This document shows, in pieces, positions 26,601 to 37,857 of a DNA stretch of 64,000 bases (position 1 is its first letter; each line of letters opens with the position of its first letter). The position numbers were made by a program, and so were the translations under genes. Under the pieces are notes generated by a model that worked only from the letters and a program-made list of their open reading frames with translations, ran no database searches and was not told the origin of the DNA. Source of the stretch: Hydractinia symbiolongicarpus (Eukaryota > Cnidaria > Hydrozoa > Anthoathecata > Hydractiniidae); contig NC_079882.1 in NCBI RefSeq assembly GCF_029227915.1, positions 8,434,001-8,498,000 of the forward strand, read 5' to 3'.

Positions 26601-28656
26601 TGCAAGAAATGTTTTATTACAAGGGAAGAAAGTGACTTGTCGTAGACCAGAAGGGGATCTTTTATGCCAAAGGGAAAAATTTCATTATTACTTACACAGC
26701 AAAAACATTTCTGGATAGAATTTCGAAGAGATTCATAATCCTTGATGTTGAGACAATTGCATTTAATATGAATCCAGAAATCACAAATATCACACTAAAT
26801 TGCCTTTTAATTACAGTTTACAGACTTCTCACATATTCCGCACCGATAATTTATCATAAATATAGAGAGAAAACAAAAAATGACATAAAACAAAAAAATA
26901 TGGTATATACAAAGATTTCTTTAACAGACTTTAGGCTTTCCCCTTCCCTAAACAACAAATGGGAGGAGAAAAGGCAGAGTCAGTAATACTCAAAAACACT
27001 AAAAGCAGAACTAGCCAGTTGCTAAAAAAACAAAAAAACAACAAAGAACAACAAAAAACAAAAAACAACCGTTTAAAAGTTTATAATAGGAAATGATGTT
27101 GGGATGTATAATATCCAACAGGGAGGCGAGAGAACCCGCCCCCTCTTAGGAATTCATTTCAATTGATACATACACCACATGAGACAATATCAGAATTATC
27201 TAGCAGATGAAACAAATGTTAGGCTATAAGAAACAAACCAAATTAAATTGGAAAATATATATGCTGGAATGTCCAATAAAAGAAAGCCATGTATAGGATT
27301 CATAATAATAACTAAAATTACGGTACACCGATCACAAGATAAAAGTATGTTCTCGGTAAGCACAACATACTATAATACTATAAATATATATGGAAAAGGC
27401 GGCAGGAAAAAAATAAAAATATAAATACGCCTTTTTATCCAAACAAAAAAAAAAGAACCAAAATGGCATGAAAATTCAATCAAGAAGTTCACTAATATTA
27501 ATATTTGGAAACAATTCTTGTAAATCAGTATCATGTAAAACTGAATTTACAATGCCATCTTCATTAATTTTAACCTTCACTGTTCCATTTGAAGTCCAAA
27601 AGCCAGAGATATCACCGTTATTGTAAAGTTTTTTACATCTCGACCAGAGACCACGGTACATCCCACACAAACTTTCATTTATATATAATTTGGTATGGCC
27701 ATCAAAACCAAACTTTGTTAAATCAATATCTTTAATTTTTTTATTAGAAAGTATGGATTGCACATCCTTACGCCTAGACAATTTAACAATTGTACGCCCT
27801 TGTTTGATGCGGTGACAGGCTTCTACGTTCACACTTTGAATATTTACATTTTTGAGCTGAAAATGTCAAACTTTACGTTCAAATAAATCATGGGAAACAG
27901 ATTCCGGCATACCCACTAACTCCAAACATTCACGCCTGGAATACTGTTCTGACAGCATCTTTATTCAAGTTCCTTTACTCTTTTGCAGAAAAGGGAATTA
28001 ACATTCTGTGCAACCGCTATGTCGCTATTAAGTGCTTCAAATTCTAATTTAACATTTATTTCCTTTAATGCATCTTTCTCTCTCTCTGTATGTCAAGAAA
28101 CTTTTCAATCAGTTCATCTTTTTTCATAGACTTTAAATCAGTTTTAGTTAAAGCATAAGCATAAGTTAAAGCATAAGTTTCTTAAAACTCAGGGACCTAG
28201 AAATAGTGTGAATTTTTTTATCTTTTATTGATCATCGTGTTTGGGGTTCACAATTAAAAACATCCCCCACTTTTCTACTGCAAAATGAACCAAAGAACTG
28301 CTGCATGATGGGTGGAAAATAATCACACCAAATGTCTTTTCAGTTTCACTTAAAAGACCAATCTTTTCTTGAGAAAAACACTTATCTCAAAATGTTAATA
28401 TTTACGCGAGCAATAGAATGCTCGGTTAACGAGCATTTACGCGAGCACGGGCAATTGCTCGTGACTCATGGTAAGGCCTGATAAAGTACAATGTGTATGG
28501 ATATGATTTTGGTTAATTAAATAAAAAGTCTATAAGTACTTACTGTTTGCATTGAAGAACTGAATTTATTTTGACAATCACCTTATCCGTATGTTTATTA
28601 AGCTCATTAACGCTGCTAAATTGTAATGGCTTCTTTTCTTTGCTGCATGATGGCAT
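11673..28656 (-). CDS. USP8: Ubiquitin carboxyl-terminal hydrolase 8 (USP8/UBPY), complete, 16 exons
   Basis: USP8 removes ubiquitin from receptors and ESCRT partners on endosomes. Coding exons: 28656-28544, 21120-20976, 20592-20507, 20384-20313, 20040-20010, 19670-19074, 18977-18898, 18651-17242, 17085-16998, 16924-16583, 15706-15575, 15103-14990, 13317-13265, 12967-12878, 12556-12304, 11732-11673. All have AG/GT borders with matching phases and give 1,221 residues (human about 1,118). Domains: MIT (about 20-115), rhodanese (about 208-335, GGFKEW and no catalytic Cys), a Ser/Pro/Asn-rich linker, WW (742-775), a 14-3-3 site RSLSSP (816-821) and USP (about 878-1215). The Cys box is [10 protein letters not shown] (Cys888); the His box has GHYTSYC (His1172); YDDN supplies the acidic residue. 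Zinc-finger pairs CLSC and CSYC are present. The last exon, ending YLLFYTAV, was chosen because the previous exon ends at a phase-0 donor. Intron 1 (7.4 kb) is full of transposons. Confidence 0.95.
11900..11960. repeat. Foldback in last USP8 intron
   Basis: The arms caataataaccgatta (11900-11915) and taatccgttattattg (11945-11960) are complementary except for one base and flank about 29 bases with higher GC. It could be a MITE or a fold in the pre-mRNA. No function is shown. Confidence 0.5.
13347..14262. repeat. 22-bp minisatellite in USP8 intron
   Basis: About 40 head-to-tail copies of ggataacactacggagtagc plus two bases, with variants (aagaaaaaccctacggag, aatgataacactacgg). A three-unit higher-order pattern repeats between about 13800 and 14230. 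The array stops at tacggagtagcttgctactccgta (14239-14262), a palindrome made by one inverted unit. It lies between the exons at 14990 and 13317. The lack of unique spacers rules out a CRISPR array. Confidence 0.95.
23402..25480 (-). pseudogene. LINE ORF2 reverse transcriptase segment (CR1-like)
   Basis: The first frame (25480-24398) carries [20 protein letters not shown] and the catalytic stretch [17 protein letters not shown]. The next frames carry [16 protein letters not shown] and FADD, then [17 protein letters not shown] and [14 protein letters not shown], and finally the C-terminal QIWG and SWNKI motifs. At least four frame changes (near 24400, 24265, 24075 and 23900) break the protein. 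The FADD active-site pair is kept, so decay is by indels rather than by loss of that site. Confidence 0.88.
25483..25860 (-). mobile_element. 3' end of a Penelope-like element inserted in the LINE
   Basis: On the minus strand the frame from about 25855 to 25694 reads [20 protein letters not shown] then [19 protein letters not shown] and stops. This matches the tail of the GIY-YIG endonuclease of Penelope-like elements. Downstream comes the typical terminal sequence with CTGATGA, a GGGAGA/TCTCCC stem and GAAAC (25560-25536). The right edge shows a near-duplicated ctgatca-ttcccccag on either side (about 25845-25890), as expected for a target duplication. The reverse transcriptase part is missing, so this is a short 5'-truncated copy. 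Confidence 0.72.
25880..26815 (-). pseudogene. LINE ORF2 N-terminus: PHD-like finger and APE endonuclease
   Basis: Near 26800-26690 the minus strand encodes [13 protein letters not shown] followed by CFCCV, the Cys/His pattern of a PHD-like finger found at the start of some CR1-type ORF2 proteins. From 26477 an endonuclease follows: [39 protein letters not shown] and DDFNIDLL, with [12 protein letters not shown] and ISDHFPQF after a frame change near 25980. ISDHFPQF is the last endonuclease motif. The Penelope fragment interrupts the frame just after it. The usual GDFN is changed to DDFN. Confidence 0.8.
27476..28150 (-). pseudogene. LINE ORF1 protein remnant
   Basis: The clean part (27832-27476, 118 codons) carries [20 protein letters not shown] and [15 protein letters not shown], typical of the RRM/C-terminal region of L1-like ORF1 proteins seen in cnidarian CR1-type elements. 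Upstream, in broken frames, are [12 protein letters not shown] and an [18 protein letters not shown] block after a coiled-coil-like heptad region. ORF1 proteins bind RNA and act as chaperones for retrotransposition. Frameshifts near 27835, 27960 and 28085 make it non-functional. Confidence 0.75.
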
Positions 28657-30600
28657 AATTTAGAATTCTTTCTAAAACATTGTACATGAAACATTCTTAA
28701 GAATATAATTTAAGAATATAATTTTGGTCTCTTCTTTTAAACAAACATACATACAGAAAGAAAAAAGGCAAAAACTTATATCAACTGCACTTCTTGACCA
28801 ATGTTAATTTCCAACCTTTACAAGAGAACTCAAGCATGTCAACATGGACATGAAACTGTTAATTATTATTAATATTTAATTAATTGGTAGTGTTTGATTA
28901 CTGGTACCTGGACTGTGTATTAACTGTGATAAACAATCTTGAAAAAATAGTAATTGCAGTATAAGTAAAAACTTTTTTCTACTTTAAAAGGCTGCACTCC
29001 CAGCATCTTTAATGAAACCCAACTTTTACAGCTATGGGAACAGGCTACAGGCACCCATATTTGCTATCAGTTAAACTGATAGTGGTTGTATTGTCATAAT
29101 GGAGCATCCCCAGCCTATTTCAAGAATATCAAAAATGACTTAAGCACAAAAAGAATTATTGGCTTGAAATTTGTTATCGGTTACTTTCAGATCAATGTCA
29201 AGAAATTAGCATACAGTAAAAACTAGTTGAATTTAGGCATTTTAGAAAAGGACAATGAGATATTTCGAAGAAAATAATGGATTTTGACTAAATAACAAAG
29301 GAATAAGTATATACAATTTTTGTAGCAAAGTGATTTCTTCCAAACCAGTGCATTTGCTAGGAAAATTTCAAATAAGTGACTCCAACTTGTAAAAGTACTT
29401 CAGGAGCCCTTCAATCAATTTGTGTGTTACTCATAAAAAAGATTCTTAATGCTCTACAAAATTTGGAAACTATATCACAATATAAGGTTTATTTTCCTAA
29501 AAGGTGAGCATAGCATCCATAAGATGTAGCTAAACATCAAAATTATAAACATGATTTTATTTTTATTCTGATCTCTGTGTTTTCTAGCAACACTACTAGT
29601 TATATATGCAGTATTCAAATGGTGGCAAACTTGCTGACAAAGAAGCCAGAGGTGGATTTACAAACGATTAAAATATATATAATAAGAATTTCTTTGTTTA
29701 CGTTCCCTTGTTATTTTTTTCAAGTTCACAACATCGTGATAAACATATCACCAGTTTTGTTATGTTTTTATTCCTCAATTGTATATACAATGAAATAATC
29801 AGCCAAACCTAAAACCATTCTGAGGGTGATTGTGGAAGATCCATCTTCTGATTCTTATTTTTTTTTAAAATCCTGTCTGAGACAAAGATTTTTAAAGCTG
29901 TGTCTGACTTCTGTGATGATTACATATAAAGATAAATTCCTGTGTGACGTTAGTTGATTACTTTTAAGAGGCAAGATCATTGGCTCTGGCATTTGGGGGC
30001 AATAAAAAAGATGCTAGGATTTGGGGTAAAGAGAGGTCTTTTTCTGTTGTGGATTCTCACAGAAACATTGAGGTTTTAAACTATTATCAAGAGTGTAGAT
30101 TGTAGCACTTTGTTTCTGCGATTTAAAATTTTAAAAGGCTCGTGAAATTAAATATTAAAAAACAGCATATATGTATAGCTAGCTAGAGAGAAAACAAAAT
30201 AAGACGAGCAACAAAACAGAGCAGCAATTTTTCCAATAAAAAATGGCCGACGCTAGCATTATGTCATTTGTACACATTACTTGCCGTTGGATATTTATAA
30301 AAATACGGACTGGGACCAATTTTCATAAGTGTACACTTTCTCTAAAACTTCTTTTTATAAAAATAGCAATTATATTACACTGTCTCAAAAATGCCTGTTT
30401 TTATCTCTATCTATAAAATATGACTTTAAATGACTTTTCATTAAAAAACGTTATATATCCGAATAAGGAAAAGTGTACCATCAATAAAAATTTTACAGAC
30501 CTGCCGAAAATCTTTCCCCTTTCTTTTTTGGAAGCATAAGTATCAAGAATTCAGTGTTCCCTATTAAATAATATCGTGAGAATTTTTAGAAGTGAGGTAT
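28657..30600. other. USP8 upstream region, no gene seen
   Basis: This should contain the USP8 5' leader and promoter on the minus strand. No coding exon, TATA box in a convincing place, or known repeat was recognised. Short open frames (for example 29577-29798) show no family motifs. Confidence 0.5.
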
Positions 30601-30961
30601 TTGAGTTCCGGAAGTAAATATTCTATTCTTGCCCCCAGGGTCTCTTGACCCCTAAGGCGTTATTAAAAAGAGCGGCCGCCATTCTCGACCCCAGAGCTCT
30701 TTCAGATAATCTCAAAGAGCTTGGGAGGACGAGAATGAGCTGCCGCATTAAATTCGTCGACAGAACATTGTTTTCTCACTCTTCTTTATATATCAAAAAT
30801 AACTTTTTGAATTTCCGCGCCCGAAGGCGTAGGAAATTCTTTAAAACCGTCGTTTTTTCTTTCGGAGCATTTTTTGAGAAAAAATCGACCCTGGGATTTC
30901 GCGTTGGTCCGTCACTGATGTAAACTTCGTACCCAAGCTCCTTAACTACTGTTGACGCTTC
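30601..30961. repeat. GC-richer foldback segment of a composite repeat
   Basis: Inverted words gcggccgccattctcg (30673-30688) and cgagaatgagctgccgc (30730-30746) bracket a central palindromic segment with agagctcttt and aaagagctt. The segment is clearly richer in GC than its surroundings. It precedes the 127-bp tandem repeat and may be one end of the same non-autonomous element. Overlapping open frames on both strands are a by-product of base composition. Confidence 0.45.
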
Positions 30962-31470
30962 AGGCCAAAATTGGTATTTGTTTTCGACAAAATTTGACAC
31001 AGTTAACAAAAAAAGTATGCTGAACATAATGGTGACATAATAATTTTGATTTTTGCCACCTTAAATGTCATTTTAGGCCAAAATTGGTCCAAAAATTAAA
31101 ACTACTTCATTTTCAAAAAAAATTGGCAAAGTTAACAAAAAAAGTATGCTGAACATAATGGTGACATCAAAATTTTGATTTTTGTCACCTAAATGCTATT
31201 TTAGGCCAAAATTGGTCCAAAAATTAAAACCACTTCATTTTCGGCTAAATCTGGCACAGTTAACAAATAAAGTATGCTGAAAATGATGATGGTACAAAAG
31301 TTTGGTTTTTGTCACCTAAATGTCATTTCAGGCCAAAATTTATCCAAAAATTAAAACTGCTTTATTTTCGACAAAAATTGACACAGTTAATAAAAAAAGT
31401 ATGCTGAAAATGATGGTCACATCAAAATTTTGATTTTTTGTCAACTAATGCCGTTTAAGACCATAAACGT
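30962..31470. repeat. About 127-bp tandem repeat, four units
   Basis: Units start with aggccaaaattggt near 30962, 31075, 31203 and 31330. Each includes cagttaacaaaaaaagtatgctg and gattttgatttttgtcacc-type blocks. The first unit is shorter (113 bp), the others 127-128 bp. It is non-coding. Confidence 0.85.
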
Positions 31471-31704
31471 TTCAATCGCAAGACTTTCAACCATGAATAA
31501 TAGGCTGTATTTTTTGTTAGCAATTTCTTTTAAAATGTGAGTTTATTATGACACGTTTCGTTTTGTTTGTGTTTGTTCTAAGATATAATGTCACTGATGG
31601 GCTTTATCTTCAGAGGTTCATGCACCAAACCCCTTCAAATGTTTAGCACAATAACACAACGAATTAGCAGGTTTTCATCAAATATTTTGGTAGCGCGCGG
31701 AAAT

Positions 31705-32002
31705 TCTTAGAGCCCCCAGGGCTTCTTGTTTACTTTTAAACTCTATTAGGACTAAATCAGATTAATTTCAATGCCCTGACGGAGTATACATTTTGAATTC
31801 CAAAACTTAATTTTAAGATTTCAAACATTTAATTATCATAATGCATGTGAACTAAATATGTGATGATGATTTGACAAAATAACATTTCTGACAATGAAAG
31901 TCTTTTAGCAGCTCAAAGAAGGCTACCCAGCAACTAGCATGACAACGACACGCAGAAACTTTGTTTGATTTAAAATTAACAAGAAGCCCTGCGGCTTTAA
32001 GA
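31705..32002. repeat. Inverted-repeat-bounded segment
   Basis: The left end cttagagcccccagggcttcttgtt and the right end aacaagaagccctgcggctttaag are inverted copies about 250 bases apart. A related 'cccccagggtctcttg' word occurs at about 30636. It may be a small DNA transposon or one end of a larger composite (30600-32000). No coding content. Confidence 0.45.
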
Positions 32003-32694
32003 TTTTTTTAAAATAGACCTTGAAAACGGAGAATTATGGGGTAAACAAATCACGAGTATCACGATTCTCAACTATTTTTTTAACTAACCTGCAATGTTAA
32101 AATACAACTAAATAAATAAATTAAAAAAAATTACATAGCTATATGAAGTATTCTAAAATACCAGTTAAAACTTTAACTGGATATTTTTAAAAGTGATCAG
32201 GAAAATTTTGGAAATTCCAGAATACAAAATCTTGCTACGTAAAAACTTGACGATTCGAATATAATAACTTCCGAACGAGCTCAATTTGAATGATGAAGTA
32301 GTTCATTGTTTATTAATTCAGCAATAAATACATATATACATATTAGCATTTCAGTATTTAAGGCCTTCAAAATTTACTCTCTTGTTGAAAATTTTTTGAA
32401 AATGCTGGTGGTGCATGGTTTGATAACAGCTGACCTGAAAGAAAGTATGTTTTAAAAATAAGAAACATGAATACAATTTTACCATAAACTGCATTAAAAC
32501 CAGGTTGTTTAAATAGTGTCTCTTTTTTAACCTCTCTTTGCCTTTTTGATTTAAAAAGGGAATTTAATACAAAGATACAAATCCATGCGATGTGATGCAC
32601 AGGTATATTTCGTGAGATTTTTAAAAATCAAGTCATTTCTAAGAAATCTTAGAAATCTTAGATTTTTAAGCAAATTAGGCACAAGGAGAACTGA

Positions 32695-33003
32695 TAATTA
32701 GCCAGTAACAGAATAGTAGTGGCCCCCAGTGGAAACAATCCACTAACTATAGGTTTTTGTGATTTTCTGGGCTAGCCACTTTAAATATTTATTATTATTA
32801 TTATTATTATTATTTTAATGGCGCCATTGTTATAACTGTTGTTATAACTCTGGCACTTTGTGCGGGAGAACAGGGTTCGATTCCCCTTGGTGGCAATTCA
32901 ATATTGGTGAGTGAATGCTACCATAGCCCTGGACTAGGACTCCCATTCTAAGCTATGACCTTTCCTGGAAATAATAGACAGGATTGTAAGGCTAGCCATA
33001 TAA
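32695..33003 (+). mobile_element. SINE copy 1 (tRNA-derived head)
   Basis: It contains a perfect pol III B box GGTTCGATTCC at 32874-32884 in a context resembling a tRNA-derived promoter. The tail has gctaccatagccctgg and tcctggaaataatagacagg, shared with two other copies in this window (39410-39652 and 43500-43775). This copy lacks the middle part seen in the others. An ATT trinucleotide run (32789-32815) precedes the head. Confidence 0.65.
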
Positions 33004-33944
33004 AATATACAGACATTCTACTTATCTATGCAGAATAATTATATATACGGTGCGTACAGTATAATTAGCTGCTTACACAGCTACCTATACGATATAATAA
33101 CTTTTTACTTAAATTTTCACTTCTCTCTGTTATCGATCTCCCCATCGCCATCTATATTTATATAGATCAACCTAAAGTTGTGCTTCAATTAAAACCAAGA
33201 AAAAGAACAAGAAACGATTTTGCAAAAAAGATATAATTTTACTGTAGCTAGCAGTACATATGTCGTCTATATTATTAAACAACAAAACTATTCTAATTTC
33301 AAGGAAAAACATGGAAAAGACGCAGTTAGCTGTAAAGAACACAAAGAAGCTTTTAACAGCTAATTATACTAGGCGTAGCATCTAATTATTCAGCATCGGC
33401 TAACTATATATTGTTAGCTACAGGTTAATTATCAGTTCACCAACTGCTCAGTGCAAGCAACAATAAACTTTTGTCACTTTTTGACAACTTTTCTGCAAAA
33501 AATATTAAAAAAAATCCTGTGCGAATATATAAATATATATCTTAGTCCCACAAAGTGTCATTTGGAAGTTATTTTTAGCCCCCTTTTTCCCATAAAACAG
33601 GAGCTGAGTGTCCAGTCATGAAAGAACTACACAAGGCAGGATAAAGGTTTTTTGTTGCTTGCTGTTTAAGAAAAAAAGCACTCTAATCAAAGCACTATTT
33701 TGTGTAACTAGCTCCATAGCTAGCTAGCAAGTAATTTCGTGAAGGGGTATGTTAGCACCAATAAGGAGATCCAAGTCAGCATCAAAAATTGAGATAGCTA
33801 GCTAGCCAGCACACCTTTCTTACTTAGCTATATATAAAATAATTCATACCTGATAAAATACACGAATTTAAAAAATAGTGCTTAGCTCCCCATCAATAAA
33901 GCTACTACGACCAAACCAAAGAGACCAGCAAGGGGCGACTGTTC
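33004..33944. other. Intergenic spacer, no gene seen
   Basis: AT-rich sequence with repeated tagctagc words (33705-33830) and no coding features recognised. Confidence 0.55.
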
Positions 33945-34370
33945 TGCCCGGATAATGAACATTGGCCTGATTAAGTACGGCAGCTTGCACCGGTTAAGAA
34001 CAGGGCAGAAAATACATAATCAGGGCAACATAATCAGGACAGGCCGGCTTATTACTCAAAAAATATTATTTGGAACTTATAAAAGGGACATATAATCAGG
34101 GCAGGCCAGTTTATATACGACAGTGTAATATTATTTCTCATTTATTATAGAACGAACATAATCGGGGCAGGCCGACTTATGTATGACACAGTCAAATATT
34201 ATTCAAGACTTATAGAACGAACGTAATCGGGGCCGACCGGCTTATGTATGGCATTTTTCTATTATTTCTCACTTATAACGCACATAATCGGGGAAGGCCG
34301 ACTTATGTATGACAGTCAAATATTATTCCAGACTTATAGAACAAATATAATCGGGGCCGACCGCTTTTAT
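33945..34370. repeat. Degenerate 60-90-bp tandem repeat
   Basis: At least five units share ataatcggggcaggccgac, ttatgtatgacagtcaaat and attattcaagacttatagaa-type blocks (near 34010, 34090, 34150, 34215, 34285 and 34350). Unit spacing varies. Related cataatcagg words continue to about 34800. It is non-coding. Confidence 0.75.
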
Positions 34371-36187
34371 ATCATTCGTCATCACTTCTGACAAGCGAAT
34401 AGCCCTGGTGGCAAAGTTGTTGTTGCTCTCAAATGAAACGAAATTTCGCGGCAAATACTAAATTTTGGGATTCGCAAGTTTAATGACTTTTCACCAAACT
34501 TAATTTCCGCAAAAAGAATAATTTAGGTTCCGTGAAATTTAGTTACTTCAAAGTATATTATGCTGAAATGTATTTACTACAAGATTAGTTTTAAACTAAG
34601 AATTACGTCGAGACTTTTTTCTTCCGCCATCTCTAGTTTTTAGGGGTGTTCTATCTTCCAGAGAATGTTTAATTCACAAAAGTTCGAAGAAAATGCCAAT
34701 CACAGCCTGCCTGGCCAGTCATTATATCAGCGTTCATAATCCGGTCACCACTACATAACCAGTGCAAAAAAAACATAATCAGATCATGTGTACATAATCC
34801 GGCTGTCCCGGTTGTAAACAGGCCGTTTTCGCAATCTGGGCAGAACACGACCAGCAAAATGTAAGCACTTTTAGTCATGGACGCACACGGAATGTTCTGG
34901 CCACACGAAGAGTACACTCTCTGTTCAGATTGGTCATTTAATTGACAGAGATTAAAATAAAGCATCTTCATTGGCTTTCGAAAAAATGGAATTTTCCGAG
35001 CGTTTAGCCTGGACAAAAACTTAACAGCGTCCGGGCTCTGTGCTGTCTCTCTCTCCATCTATATATATCTCCCATCAGGCGATTTTAAAGATTCCGCCCC
35101 GCATAGCGGCGACGGAAATCAACATCCGGAATCAAAAGAATTCATGCTGACCTAGAAATTCCTAAACGAAGATCGAGGTAGGAAAATTAAACCAATGAAA
35201 AACATTCAGTGGAACATGTAAAATGAAGGACGCGTTGGTGTACTCTCATTTAGGACTTATGTCGGCCAAAGGGAACATTTTTTGTTTTGTTTTAAGAGCA
35301 AAAACTCCTGTTGCAATCATAAAGGCAATATCCATAACGTTCTCATCCATCGTTCAGGTGCGTTCCACTGTAAGTAGCGCCAAAAAAATGCACCAATCGA
35401 TGTCTCTGCTTTGTACTGCTTGGTAGCTTTTTCTTATGGAAGTACCTCTTCCATTCTATGTCTATCTTCACTTTTTCAAAAGCTACACGAAGTATGCCAC
35501 TCAAAGAGCAATATTCCTTTCCTGAGCTGTTGGCACCAACGATAGGTTTCCTTAATATAAAATCTAGACAATGCAACAGCTTGGTTTTGAAGCCACGCGC
35601 AAACCCATCCAACGTTTTATTCAACATGTTGGACGAAATTGGATGAACTTATTCACTGTTTGTGCATGTCATCCAACAAGCTCAATCTTTAAATAAATGT
35701 CCATTCATTTGTTAAATCTTCTTGATCTCATTTAAACAACCGATATAATGCACTGGTATAGCTCTCAAAGCTAATTGACTCTGATGACGAACAGTCTCAA
35801 ACAGACAAAACACATGATTGGATTAAAAGAATGCCATACGCTAGGTGCGTACCAAAACATAATGGGAGAACTTTGACTTTGACTCTGCTTGTTCGCCTTC
35901 GCTTCTCAATTTGTTTTCAAAATGCAAAAAAATGTTCGTTTTTCAAAGTATGTTGGGAATGTTTTGACGAATTTGGTTGAGATTAAAATTATGTACACTC
36001 TGACCCTGGGGAATCAAAAGATCAGTTTGACTCATCAGTTACCTTTTTAAGTTGTCGGAATAATCCTAAACCTAATAAACTGTAAATGCTTTAACGGTGG
36101 CTGAGAGAATGTTCAACTTTTCCCTTCTATAAGTATTTATTTGATTAACAGTGCAACTGTTGGTAAATCCGTTTTTAAAAACTTAAA
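34371..36187. other. Intergenic spacer with one dispersed repeat
   Basis: No gene was recognised. Positions about 34990-35095 (gcgtccgggctctgtgctgt, then CT/AT-rich, then caggcgattttaaagat) recur as a diverged copy at about 54560-54650 in the TGN38-like gene, so this is a dispersed repeat. A minus-strand open frame at 35627-35343 (94 codons, GFARGFKTKLLHCLDFILRK) matches nothing I know. Confidence 0.5.
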
Positions 36188-37735
36188 TTGTTTTTTAGCA
36201 TCTTAGCGTATATTATTTACCATTTCTCAACATTAATAGGGACTGTTTCTCATAAAAAAGGAATCTTTGAGGTTGGTTTCTATTTTATGTTCCTCGCACG
36301 TATTGCGTTTGTCGTCGTACGTGCCGACATTTTTCCTTTTCTTCACAAAATGTGTCCCAAGACAAAAAAGGAAAACTTTAGGCCTATTAGTGTGCTTCCA
36401 TCTGTCTCTAAAGCATTTGAACGTATTTTATATGATCAGATAGTTTTTTTCATTTGGGGTAAGATGCTACCGTTATTGAGTGGTTTTAGGAAAGGCTATG
36501 GTTCACGACATGTCTTATTACACATGCTGCACGATTGGCATAGGGGATTTGATCAGGGAAAATATGTAGCAGCCGTTTTAATAGATTTAAGTAAAGAATT
36601 TGACTTCATTGACGATAAATTACTTCTTGCAAAGATGCATCCCCATGGTTTCTCAAATCAAGCTCTATATGTCATTCGTAGTTACCTTACTAGTCGTAAG
36701 CAAAGGGTAGGATTAGGTGGCAAATATAGCTTATGGCTTTATCTGTTTATTGGTGTGCCTCAGGGATCAATTATTGGGCCTTTGTTTTTTAATATTTATT
36801 TGAACGATATCATTCTAGATTTTAGTGATAATGACGTGAGCATATGCAACTATGCTGATGGCAATACACTTTATGCATCGTCTACGGATATCACTGATAT
36901 CAAATAAGTTAGTTTTTGCATCGACATGGTTTTCTAAAAATGGTCTGCAGCTTAATGCTGATAAGTGTCAACTAGTTGTGGTTGAGAAAGCAAGGCTTTC
37001 TCCCGTCTAAATAAATTTTAATGGAAACGTTTTAAGGGGAATGTAGCAATGTAAAATTGTTGGGAGTTCACTTTGACAATGCCTTTTTCTTCACAAAGCA
37101 TGTAAATGCATTGTGCAAGAGGGCTAGTGCCAAGTTATCTGCTTTAAGACGAATATCTATATTTATGTCATTTAATAAACGAAGTATTATAGCAAATTCG
37201 CAAATTCGAGCTACACAAGAGAGATCGGTCTGCAAAACTATGCACCGTCATTATTGTAAGTTATTACTCAGAGAGGTATTTATATAAGCCTATCCTGTAT
37301 GCAAAGTGTTTTTCCTTTTGTAGAAACTCCACTATACAATTTGCGAAGGGGGTGCGCTATTGTAAGAAACAGAATTAGATCTACAAGATTTGGTCTACAG
37401 TCTGCTTCTCATATTGGTGCTCAGTTATGGGACATTCTTCCAGTGGCAGTGAAAAGTGAGACATCTTTTAGCGTTTTCTGCAATAAGATTCGGCAGTTGG
37501 ATAGTCTACAATGCAAATTCCGTCTATGTGCTACCTTATATAAACTAGATTTTTTTTTCTTTATATTTTAATTATAGTCGATCTTAATTATTATCACATT
37601 CAATTGATGAATCATTTCTGGCAGGGAAATGGTACAGTTTAAATTTTATTTCATTTTATTTTATTAAAATACCTTATACAACATTATATACTTTATTCGA
37701 CTCTAAATAAAGTTATCAAATCAAATCAAATTAGA
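36188..37735 (+). pseudogene. CR1/Jockey-like LINE, 5'-truncated, dead
   Basis: A 239-codon frame (36188-36907) encodes reverse transcriptase motifs ENFRPISVLPSVSKAFERIL, LIDLSKEFDFIDDKLLL and GVPQGSIIGPLFFNIYLNDI. The active site reads YADG instead of YADD, and SKEFD replaces SKAFD. Downstream frames carry LLGVHFDNAFFFTKHV and, near 37299-37560, the C-terminal LRRGCAIVRNRIRSTRFGLQ and GAQLWDILP. The 3' end finishes in short aaatc repeats at about 37715-37735. The sequence clearly differs from the LINE in USP8 intron 1, so it is another family. Confidence 0.82.
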
Positions 37736-37857
37736 GTTCAGGGACTGCGCTAGACGCATCCCGTAAAACTAAATAAAAAGAGGTATTAGTGTTGTGTACT
37801 GTGCAGGCCACCCCGAACTCGCAGACTCCCTTTTAGAAAATGTAGCATGTGGTTGTT

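Larger units (their letters stand above)
23240..28165 (-). mobile_element. CR1/Jockey-type non-LTR retrotransposon, decayed
   Basis: A two-ORF LINE on the minus strand, the same strand as USP8. From 5' to 3' it has ORF1 (28150-27476), a spacer, ORF2 with a PHD-like finger and APE-type endonuclease (26815-25880), a Penelope fragment insertion, then reverse transcriptase (25480-23402) and a 3' tail to about 23240. Many frameshifts and stops show it is dead. The layout resembles CR1-like elements of cnidarians. Exact ends were not resolved. Confidence 0.8.
22235..28480. mobile_element. TIR element split by a LINE insertion, in USP8 intron 1
   Basis: The outer ends CAGGCCTTGCCATGAG (22235-22250) and, as complement of 28465-28480, CAGGCCTTACCATGAG form inverted repeats, directly flanked by ATAA on both sides. 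Just inside, both ends carry copies of tacgcgagcaat and related gagcaatt motifs in inverted order. The left inner part (22300-22560) has repeated 'gtcggacat' and 'aaacgtccg' words. No transposase was recognised. Most of the length is the LINE at about 23240-28165, so the original element was roughly 1.3 kb. The superfamily is unknown. Confidence 0.62.

Noticed and set aside
30645-31027. Overlapping open frames on both strands near 30.8 kb
   Set aside because: They lie in a GC-richer foldback and the start of a tandem repeat; neither frame shows a domain.
32821-32900. Possible tRNA gene
   Set aside because: A B box is present, but no cloverleaf or acceptor stem can be drawn; it fits the head of a SINE.
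34669-35058. 129-codon minus-strand open frame
   Set aside because: It crosses the cataatc repeat and CT/AT-rich dispersed-repeat sequence and has no recognisable domain.
35343-35627. 94-codon minus-strand open frame (GFARGFKTKLLHCLDF)
   Set aside because: No family was recognised and no partner exons were seen. It may be a transposon remnant, but this cannot be supported.
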